Made by a program: the position numbers and the translations under genes. Source: JABFRJ01 sp031365465 (GTDB taxonomy: Bacteria > Pseudomonadota > Alphaproteobacteria > Rhizobiales > Hyphomicrobiaceae). Taken from it: DNA of 29,128 nucleotides. Position 1 is the first letter of the stretch. Every line of letters begins with the position of its first letter. Below the pieces are notes generated by a model, which saw nothing but the letters and a program-made list of their open reading frames with translations, was not told where the DNA came from and ran no database searches. The stretch is from positions 1 to 29,128 of the forward strand of contig JANLYD010000281.1 of the NCBI GenBank assembly GCA_031365465.1. Reading direction: 5' to 3'. This document shows, piece after piece, positions 7,858 to 14,047 of the stretch.

Positions 7858-8574
7858 GTGAATGTTCTGGCTTTCGATACGTGTTTTGCAGCCGTCTCGG
7901 TGGCCGTATGCCGTCACGGCGGTGCGTCGCCGCACGTCCTCAGCGAAGGATTGGAGGCGCTGACGATCGGTCACGCCGAGCGCTTGCTGCCGATGATAGA
8001 CGAGGTGATGGCTGAGGCCGGGTTGACCTTCGCAGGCCTCGACCGCATCGCCGTCACACTCGGGCCCGGTGGCTTCACGGGTTTGCGCGTCGGCGTGAGC
8101 GCTGCGCGCGCGCTGGCGTTGGCCACAGGTCTGCCCGTCGTCGGCATGTCCAGTCTCGCGTTGATGGCCGAGGGCGCAACGCACATGCTCGGCCCACGCT
8201 TTTCAGGCCGCTCACTCGTAGTCGCGGTCGATGCGCGGCGCGGCGCGCTCTATGCTCAAGGCTTCGGCGGCGCGGCGCTCGGCGCGTTCATGCAACCGCA
8301 CCTGACGACCGCCGATGAGGCAGCAGCAGCATTGCCTGCACCGCCGCTCACGATCGTCGGATCCGGCGCTGAAGCACTCGCCACAGCAGCGCATCATCTC
8401 GGTGTGGCTGCTGATATCGTCACCGAGTTGTCAGATCTGCAGCCGCACGCCCGCCATCTGGCGCTGTTTGCGCCTCGATTGCCTGTGCTCGAGCGCGTTA
8501 CGCCCTTGTACCTTCGCGCAGCCGACGCTAAACCGTCGACCGTACCGCCGTTGTCCAGGAGATCGGGACCATGA
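7858..8574 (+). CDS. tsaB: tRNA t6A synthesis protein TsaB
   Basis: This is a non-catalytic ASKHA-fold partner of TsaD in the complex that adds threonylcarbamoyl to A37 of ANN-decoding tRNAs. It starts VNVLAFDTCFAAVSVAV, the usual first strand of the family, then shows HAERLLPMIDEVM and the highly conserved LGPGGFTGLRVGVSAARALA. At 238 residues it has the usual length. I chose the GTG at 7858 because it gives the canonical N-terminus; an in-frame GTG at 7810 would read through a repeat element. Its stop overlaps the rimI start by four bases (ATGA), so the two are co-translated. The tsaB-rimI pair is common in bacteria. Confidence 0.93.
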   Translation: MNVLAFDTCFAAVSVAVCRHGGASPHVLSEGLEALTIGHAERLLPMIDEVMAEAGLTFAGLDRIAVTLGPGGFTGLRVGVSAARALALATGLPVVGMSSLALMAEGATHMLGPRFSGRSLVVAVDARRGALYAQGFGGAALGAFMQPHLTTADEAAAALPAPPLTIVGSGAEALATAAHHLGVAADIVTELSDLQPHARHLALFAPRLPVLERVTPLYLRAADAKPSTVPPLSRRSGP

Positions 8575-9068
8575 CTGCGCCCGCACAGCCCGAACGAAAT
8601 TCCAAACTCGTCAGTCTGCTCTGGGCAACGATCGATCACGCCGAAGATCTGGCGAAGTGCCACGCGCAATTGTTCGACGAGCCGTGGGATACCGCGAGTT
8701 TTCAGCAGTTTCTAAGTCATCCGGGATCGGTGGCGTTGGTCGCGCGGCAAGGCAATCCGCAGGAAACCGTCGGCTTCATCGTCGGACAGCTCGCCGCCGA
8801 CGAGGCTGAAATCCTGACGTTCGGCGTCAGCAAAGAGTGGCAACGCCTCGGCATCGGCCGGCGCTTGATCGACGGCCTGCAGCGAGGGGCTGCTCGCGGC
8901 GAAGCCAAAAAACTATATCTCGAGGTGGCCGAAGATAACCTGCCGGCCTTGGTGCTCTACAGCCGGGTCGGCTTCAAGGAGCAGGGCCGTCGCAAGGGAT
9001 ACTACAAGCGCGCGGGCGGCGATCCCGTCGATGCGCTCAATCTGGCTTTGCCGCTGACGCCACTCTAA
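8571..9068 (+). CDS. rimI: Ribosomal-protein/peptide N-alpha-acetyltransferase RimI-like
   Basis: This 165-residue GNAT-fold enzyme transfers acetyl from acetyl-CoA to protein N-termini, classically that of ribosomal protein S18. The strand ILTFGVSKEWQRLGIGRRLIDGL holds the acetyl-CoA pyrophosphate loop (Q-R-L-G-I-G). The later LEVAEDNLPALVLYSRVGFKEQGRRKGYY matches the family motif with an Asn and Tyr near the active site. The start overlaps the tsaB stop. In related genomes a fur-type regulator gene usually follows; here it is missing. Confidence 0.92.
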   Translation: MTAPAQPERNSKLVSLLWATIDHAEDLAKCHAQLFDEPWDTASFQQFLSHPGSVALVARQGNPQETVGFIVGQLAADEAEILTFGVSKEWQRLGIGRRLIDGLQRGAARGEAKKLYLEVAEDNLPALVLYSRVGFKEQGRRKGYYKRAGGDPVDALNLALPLTPL

Positions 9069-9159
9069 AAGTTCTTTGTCATCACACGGTCGTGACGGCA
9101 GCGAGCGGCAACTCTCTCGGTGTTCAGGTGTTTACACTGTAGAACCACGGGAGAATTTC

Positions 9160-9348
9160 ATGACCAAGACAATGCAACTGCTGGGCGTCGCCGTCTCCCT
9201 GCTCGTAGCGTCGGGCGCGCTGGCGCAGGCGTGCACTCGGTCCCTTCCGCAGACGACTTCGGAAGCCCTTCCGGGCGAAGGCACGGTCGAACCCTCGTCC
9301 AGCAGTGGCCCATACCTCCCCCGCGCCCCCGGGCGCGCGTCGAGCTGA
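9160..9348 (+). CDS. Small secreted peptide, 62 residues
   Basis: I do not recognise this short frame. It has a clear signal peptide (MTKTMQLLGVAVSLLVASG, cleavage near ALAQA) and a mature part of about 40 residues rich in Ser, Pro and Gly, with a single Cys. A strong ribosome site GGGAG lies 5 bases before the ATG, and an intrinsic terminator follows 29 bases after the stop, which together support a real transcript. It sits where related genomes carry a fur-type gene. A chance frame cannot be excluded because the mature part looks low-complexity. Confidence 0.5.
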   Translation: MTKTMQLLGVAVSLLVASGALAQACTRSLPQTTSEALPGEGTVEPSSSSGPYLPRAPGRASS

Positions 9349-9377
9349 TAGCGGCGGAACCGAAGATGACATGCCCC

Positions 9378-9406
9378 GGCTCGCTCCCCTGGAGCGGGCC
9401 ATTTTT
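9378..9406 (+). terminator. Intrinsic terminator
   Basis: A 10-bp stem with one G-T pair (GGCTCGCTCC / GGAGCGGGCC) and a 3-base loop is followed by ATTTTTG. It closes the transcript of the 62-residue peptide, and possibly of rimI, and insulates miaB. Confidence 0.85.
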
Positions 9407-9647
9407 GCGTTACTTCAGATATATTTACCTGCGTGATATTCACACGGCTCACACCTATAGACGGCCGGCTTCAGGCGCGGTATGACCTGAATGATGCACT
9501 GCAACATAAGTCCGGCCACCACCAGTTAGCCAAGCGGTCGTCAACCAGTTGCCAACCAGTATTTGATAAGTAGTGCCGGAGTAAACGGTCAAGCATCGGT
9601 CCCGTGCCGTCACGTCACGTTGGACTTTGTGCGGAGCAGGATGGGCA
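9407..9647 (+). promoter_or_regulatory. miaB upstream region
   Basis: These 241 bases hold no gene and are visibly richer in A+T than their surroundings around 9410-9470. They include an inverted GTGA-TAT-TCAC at 9433-9443 and three CCAGT units near 9522, 9546 and 9557. Since a terminator precedes it, the miaB promoter should lie here. I could not fix -35/-10 boxes. Confidence 0.4.
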
Positions 9648-11057
9648 ATGCCGACGTCTATCATTCCGGGCCAGCAGCCGGCCACCGATACGAGCTTTGT
9701 CGAGCAGTCGCTACAAGCCTCCAAAACGGTGTTCGTCAAGACGTTCGGCTGCCAGATGAACGTCTACGACAGCGAACGCATGACCGAAGCGCTGGTCGCC
9801 GACGGCTATGCCGAAACCTCGGAACTCGAGGCGGCCGATCTGGTCGTGCTCAATACCTGCCACATTCGCGAGCGCGCAGTCGACAAGGTGTATTCCGACC
9901 TCGGCCGCATTCGCGATATCAAAGCGCAACGCTCACTTGCCGGAAAATCTACGACGGTTGCCGTGGCCGGGTGTGTCGCTCAGGCTGAGGGCGCCGAGAT
10001 CGCCCGGCGCGTGTCGGCAGTCGATGTCGTCGTCGGGCCGCAGAGTTATCACCTGTTGCCGGGCCTGATCGGGCGCTCGAAGTCTGAAGGCCAGATCGTC
10101 GCCACCGAGTTTCACGATGACGATAAATTCGCAGCCCTGCCGGCGCGCAAGCGGGCGGCCAATACGGCCGCGTTCCTGACGGTGCAGGAAGGTTGCGACA
10201 AGTTCTGCACTTTCTGCGTGGTCCCTTACACGCGCGGTGCCGAGTTCTCCCGGCCGGTGGCGCAGATCGTTGCCGAGGCGCGGAAGCTGGCAGACAGCGG
10301 CGTCCGCGAGATGACGCTGCTCGGGCAAAATGTGAACGCCTATCACGGCGTCGACGCCGCCGGGCGTGAAGTGACACTGGCCGGCTTGATCATGCAGTTG
10401 GCGGCAATCCCGTCGCTCGAGCGGCTGCGCTACACCACGTCTCATCCCCGCGACATGCGCGACGATCTGATCGCGTTGCACGCGTCCGAGCCGAAACTGA
10501 TGCCCTATCTGCACCTGCCGTTCCAGGCTGGTTCCGATCGCATTCTCGCGGCGATGAACCGAAAGCACACGGCGGCGGAGTATCTGGCTCTCGTCCGGCG
10601 TATTCGCGCGGTCAACCCGGCACTGGCTTTGTCGACCGACATCATCGTCGGCTTCCCCGGCGAAACGGAGCGCGAGTTCGAAGCGACGCTCGACATCGTG
10701 CGCACCGTACAGTTCGCGCAGGCCTATTCGTTCAAATACAGCGCGCGCCCAGGAACGCCTGCCGCCACCATGGACGGCCAGTTGGCTGAAGCGATCAAGA
10801 CGGAGCGGTTGCATCGCTTGCAGGCGCTGCTGGCCGAGGAGTCGACCCGCTTCAACGCGGGCTGCGTCGGCAAGATTTTTCCCGTCCTGTTCGAACGGCC
10901 GGGGCGCCGGGTTGGGCAGCTGATCGGGCGATCACCGTATCTGCAGTCGGTCTATGCAGATGTCGATGCGCGCGCGCTGGGACAGATCCTGCCGGTGCAG
11001 ATTTCCGCAGCCGGTCCCAACAGCCTCGCCGGTATCGTGTGCGCGCCTGTGGCGTGA
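9648..11057 (+). CDS. miaB: tRNA methylthiotransferase MiaB
   Basis: This 469-residue radical-SAM enzyme adds methylthio to N6-isopentenyl-A37 of tRNAs reading UNN codons. The N-terminal UPF0004 domain binds the auxiliary cluster through Cys35 (TFGCQMN), Cys71 (NTCHIRE) and a third Cys in VAGCVAQ. The radical-SAM domain has GCDKFCTFC (CxxxCxxC), TLLGQNVNAY and DIIVGFPGETE. A C-terminal TRAM-like domain carries LFERPGRRVGQLIGRS. The ATG at 9648 with AGGA upstream is preferred over TTG at 9627. It needs two [4Fe-4S] clusters, consistent with nfuA upstream. The usual downstream phoH is absent; a convergent monooxygenase gene ends 22 bases away. Confidence 0.97.
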   Translation: MPTSIIPGQQPATDTSFVEQSLQASKTVFVKTFGCQMNVYDSERMTEALVADGYAETSELEAADLVVLNTCHIRERAVDKVYSDLGRIRDIKAQRSLAGKSTTVAVAGCVAQAEGAEIARRVSAVDVVVGPQSYHLLPGLIGRSKSEGQIVATEFHDDDKFAALPARKRAANTAAFLTVQEGCDKFCTFCVVPYTRGAEFSRPVAQIVAEARKLADSGVREMTLLGQNVNAYHGVDAAGREVTLAGLIMQLAAIPSLERLRYTTSHPRDMRDDLIALHASEPKLMPYLHLPFQAGSDRILAAMNRKHTAAEYLALVRRIRAVNPALALSTDIIVGFPGETEREFEATLDIVRTVQFAQAYSFKYSARPGTPAATMDGQLAEAIKTERLHRLQALLAEESTRFNAGCVGKIFPVLFERPGRRVGQLIGRSPYLQSVYADVDARALGQILPVQISAAGPNSLAGIVCAPVA

Positions 11058-11079
11058 GACGAGCCGTGGACGCTTTCAA

Positions 11080-12267
11080 TCAAACGGCGGCCGCATCGTA
11101 GCGGTAAAGCCAATCGAAGCTGCGCAGAAACAGCGCCGGCGGCGTCATCCGCAGCGTCGTGTCTCGCGCCGTCGCCAACGCTCCCTGCAGATGGAAAACC
11201 CGGCCGTTGCGGATCGAGGCCTGCTGAACGCGGGCAACGCGACCCCGGCGCTTGGCATGATAAGCCGCGAAGGCGTCGGTGAGATCGGAAGCGCGTTCCA
11301 CACAACCGGCCAGCACCACGGCATCTTCCAGCGCCATGGCGCCGCCCTGAGCGAAGAACGGCAACATCGCATGGGCGGCGTCCCCCGCCAGCGCCACGCG
11401 GCCACGATGCCATTCTGGTAGCGCGACCGGCAGCGGTAGCGACCATGTGTGCCATGCCGGTGCCGCGTCGAACACCGACCGAAGCCGAGACGGCAGGCTG
11501 CGAGTTGCGGCAGAAATCTCGGCCGCAGTGGCGGAGGCATTCCAGCCGGCACGTGCTCGGCCGTCGCGCGCCACGACGACGAGATTGACGGCACGGCCGG
11601 CATCGATGGCGTAGTGCACCACGTGTGTCTCAGGCGACAACCATGCTCCGACGACCGTGGTATCGAGGCCGGCGGCGATCGCCTGATCGGCTGGGATGAT
11701 CGCTCGATAGGCGCTATGGCCCGAGGGCTGCAGACCGAACTCCGGCGGCGCGATTGCCGAACGCACGCGCGACCACACGCCATCCGCGCCGATCAGTGCC
11801 GCCCCGTTGCGGTCGTGTCCGTCAGCACACGACACCGTCACCGCCCGGCTGGGCTCGTCACTGATGGCGTGCACGTCCGCCCCATAGGTCAACGTGATCG
11901 CCGCAGTCTCGCTGGCGGCATGAAGCAGTGCGCCATGCAAATGCGCGCGCCGCACGGTCCAATATGGCGCGCCGCACCTCGCTTCGATCGTTGCGCCGAG
12001 CGGCATGCGCATCAGCGCCGCCGGCCGGATACCCGACGTGACTGCAAGCGCGGACGGGCTGACGGCATCGGCCGCCAAGCGATCTGCCACGCCGAGTCGG
12101 CGCAGCGCTGTCACTGCATTGGGACCCAGTTGGATACCTGCGCCGTCCGTCGTCGGTTCGGGCGCCCGCTCCAGCACCTCGACACGCCGTCCGATCGCAG
12201 CCAGCGCCAACGCGACCGCCAGTCCGCCGATGCCGCCGCCGGCGACCAGAATGGGTAACTCAGCCAT
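11080..12267 (-). CDS. FAD-dependent aromatic-ring monooxygenase (salicylate hydroxylase / UbiH-like)
   Basis: This 395-residue class A flavoprotein would hydroxylate an aromatic or related ring using NAD(P)H and oxygen. The FAD dinucleotide motif GxGxxG is at residues 10-15 (VAGGGIGGLAVALALA), followed by an acidic VLERAPE. The DG motif appears as LIGADGVWSRVR and the second FAD motif as VALAGDAAHAMLPFFAQGGAMALEDA. The ATG at 12267 places the first strand directly at the N-terminus. It lies 42 bases downstream of a zinc-finger gene on the same strand, probably in one transcript. The substrate cannot be named: similarity is general across salicylate, hydroxynicotinate and ubiquinone-type hydroxylases. 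Confidence 0.9.
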   Translation of the reverse strand: MAELPILVAGGGIGGLAVALALAAIGRRVEVLERAPEPTTDGAGIQLGPNAVTALRRLGVADRLAADAVSPSALAVTSGIRPAALMRMPLGATIEARCGAPYWTVRRAHLHGALLHAASETAAITLTYGADVHAISDEPSRAVTVSCADGHDRNGAALIGADGVWSRVRSAIAPPEFGLQPSGHSAYRAIIPADQAIAAGLDTTVVGAWLSPETHVVHYAIDAGRAVNLVVVARDGRARAGWNASATAAEISAATRSLPSRLRSVFDAAPAWHTWSLPLPVALPEWHRGRVALAGDAAHAMLPFFAQGGAMALEDAVVLAGCVERASDLTDAFAAYHAKRRGRVARVQQASIRNGRVFHLQGALATARDTTLRMTPPALFLRSFDWLYRYDAAAV

Positions 12268-12309
12268 GACGCCACATGGGCAGGCCAAGCGCGGGCAGCC
12301 GAAGCGCGG

Positions 12310-12564
12310 TCACCTGCCGATATCGCCGATGGTGACGATTGCGCCGCGCGGATCGGTTTCGTCTGGGTGGAGGCGCGCATCGTGCACAAACAGCGTCGAG
12401 CAGTAGGGACACAAAATCTGCGTATCCTGCCCCATGTCGAGGAACACGTGCGGATGGTCGAACGGCGCGCGCGCCCCCATGCACTGCAGTTCCTTGACGC
12501 CGACGAAGATCTTTTCGGCACCCTGATCGTTGGCGAGGTGGGGCGTGACGTGGTGGTCGGCCAT
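12310..12564 (-). CDS. Small zinc-finger protein (zf-CHCC, NDUFS6-like)
   Basis: This 84-residue protein carries the CHCC zinc-finger found in the mitochondrial complex I subunit NDUFS6 and in short alphaproteobacterial proteins. Likely zinc ligands are Cys28, His37 or His39, Cys52 and Cys55 (motif CPYCSTLFVHD). The segments KELQCMGARAPFDHPHVFLD and QILCPYC match the family order. The ATG at 12564 gives the normal size, with TGGA about 10 bases upstream. It precedes the FAD monooxygenase on the same strand and diverges from the alpha/beta hydrolase. In mitochondria the related domain helps complex I assembly. Whether the bacterial form does so is inference. Confidence 0.9.
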   Translation of the reverse strand: MADHHVTPHLANDQGAEKIFVGVKELQCMGARAPFDHPHVFLDMGQDTQILCPYCSTLFVHDARLHPDETDPRGAIVTIGDIGR

Positions 12565-12688
12565 CGTGAATTCCAGGGCTGTTGATCGGACGCGAGCGAG
12601 CCGAAAAGTCGAGCCACCATAGCGTCCGGGTGCGCCAAATGATAGGGGATGCGGCACCGAATGCCACATCGTTACCCGCGAGGACCGC
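12565..12688. promoter_or_regulatory. Divergent promoter region, zinc-finger protein / hydrolase
   Basis: This 124-base gap between divergent genes must hold a promoter for each. No certain boxes were placed. The hydrolase has GCGAGGA about 5 bases before its ATG. Confidence 0.4.
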
Positions 12689-13447
12689 ATGCCCAGTTTC
12701 ACCCACGACGGCATCGAGATCGCCTTCATCGACGAGGGCCCGCGCGACGGCGAGCCGATCCTGCTGATCCACGGCTTTGCCTCCAATATCGCGACCAACT
12801 GGGTGCAGACGGCGTGGGTGCGCGCGCTGACGCGTGCCGGGCGGCGGGTGATTGCGATGGACAATCGCGGGCACGGCGCCAGCACCAAATCGCATCGCAC
12901 GGAAGATTACGGCTCGCCCCTGATGGCTGAAGATGCCCGGCGCCTGCTCGATCACCTCGGCATCGCCCGCGCCGACGTGATGGGCTATTCGATGGGCGCG
13001 CGTATCACCGCGTTCCTGGCATTGGCCCATCCCGAGCGCGTGCGCAGTGCGATCTTCGCAGGGCTCGGTATCAACATGGTGCGCGGTCTGGCCGGCACCG
13101 GGCCGATCGCGCATGCGCTCGAAGCCGACAGCATCGACGACGTGACCAATCCGACCGCACGCACGTTCCGCGCCTTCGCCGAGGCGACCAAGGGCGATCT
13201 CAAGGCGTTGGCCGCCTGCATCCGTTCAGCGCGCGCGGTGATTTCGGCCGAAATGCTGGCGACCCTGCAAGTGCCGGTGCTCGTCGCCGTCGGCACCGAC
13301 GACGTCATCGGCGGATCGGCCACCGCCTTGGCCGAATTGATCCCCGGCGCAAAAGCCCTCGAAATTCCCGGCCGCGACCACATGCGCGCCGTCGGCGACC
13401 TGACCTACAAACGCGGCGTCGAAGAGTTTCTGTTGCAGCGGAGGTGA
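12689..13447 (+). CDS. Alpha/beta-fold hydrolase
   Basis: This 252-residue serine hydrolase has the full catalytic set: nucleophile Ser101 in GYSMGA, acid Asp204 or Asp205 in VGTDDVIGG and His231 in GRDHMRAVG. The oxyanion-hole segment LIHGFAS and the MDNRGHGAS loop are as in esterases, ring-cleavage hydrolases and haloperoxidase-like members. There is no signal peptide, so it is cytoplasmic. It diverges from the zinc-finger/monooxygenase pair. A ring-opening or ester-cleaving partner role for the monooxygenase is possible but not shown. A hairpin terminator follows. Confidence 0.92.
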   Translation: MPSFTHDGIEIAFIDEGPRDGEPILLIHGFASNIATNWVQTAWVRALTRAGRRVIAMDNRGHGASTKSHRTEDYGSPLMAEDARRLLDHLGIARADVMGYSMGARITAFLALAHPERVRSAIFAGLGINMVRGLAGTGPIAHALEADSIDDVTNPTARTFRAFAEATKGDLKALAACIRSARAVISAEMLATLQVPVLVAVGTDDVIGGSATALAELIPGAKALEIPGRDHMRAVGDLTYKRGVEEFLLQRR

Positions 13448-13521
13448 CGGTTTCGTCGCCGAGAGGCATGGGGCAACTTAAGCAACAGGACAGTCGTGGC
13501 CTCGTGCCAGGATTCATCGCG

Positions 13522-13542
13522 CCGCATACTTCATGCGGTTTT
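13522..13542 (+). terminator. Intrinsic terminator after the hydrolase
   Basis: A perfect 6-bp stem (CCGCAT / ATGCGG) with a 5-base loop ACTTC is followed by TTTT, 74 bases after the hydrolase stop. Confidence 0.65.
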
Positions 13543-13877
13543 GATGGACATCACTGGTGCGGAAGCCCTCAGCTTACTCCGCATAAACGCCCAGAACGTC
13601 TGCCCCTGCGTCACCGGCCCCTGTTGCATTCCCTGCGAAATCCGTTATGAGGCACCAACTTAGAGCCTTGGAGCGATGCCCGGGCTTTAGCCGTGTGGGG
13701 GTTAGTGGCATGTCGATTGCAGAAATGCACGACGAGGCCGTTGGATAAACCACTGCGCGAACGCCTGTTTTGCAGCCCCATCGGGCTTCTGGCTGGCTCC
13801 CCTTTTGGGCATCGACCCCTGCGCGCTGAACCGGGATCAACCTCTCGGATTGGCAGTGCGCCAGCTTGGACCAAGGC

Positions 13878-13961
13878 TCTGACGTTTCCATTCCCCATCG
13901 TTTGAACACCTCCAAATCACCCGCCGCTGCCGGCACATCCCGTTCTGACGTTTCGATGCCC
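13878..13961 (+). repeat. Imperfect 18-base direct repeat, 66 bases apart
   Basis: TCTGACGTTTCCATTCCC (13878-13895) and TCTGACGTTTCGATGCCC (13944-13961) match at 16 of 18 positions. The offset of 66 bases is a multiple of three. Confidence 0.85.
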
Positions 13962-14047
13962 TGAGCATCGATCGTCGCGCCGGGTCTGCCTGCATCGGCC
14001 AGCCCATTCCGCACGCGTTTCCCCGCGCCCACTCGAGTATCGACACC

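Larger units (their letters stand above)
13448..14047. other. 600-base region without a convincing gene
   Basis: Between the hydrolase and the helicase I see no recognisable gene. The region holds the hydrolase terminator, a 39-residue cysteine-rich frame on the + strand (13544-13663), open frames on the - strand of 152 (13574-14032) and 95 residues (13611-13898, with GGAGG 10 bases upstream), and an 18-base imperfect direct repeat (13878-13895 and 13944-13961). The helicase promoter and leader should be in its right end. Base and codon composition differ from the flanking genes, which fits decayed or non-coding sequence. Confidence 0.6.

Noticed and set aside
13534..13630. 32-residue - strand frame starting MQQGPVTQGQTFWAF
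   Set aside because: It has an upstream stop, only a GGGA close to the ATG, and runs into the hydrolase terminator; nothing supports it over the overlapping + strand frame.
13574..14032. 152-residue - strand frame in the 600-base gap as a gene
   Set aside because: No recognisable domain, no good ribosome site, and it spans what should be the helicase promoter. Kept only as part of the gap's description.
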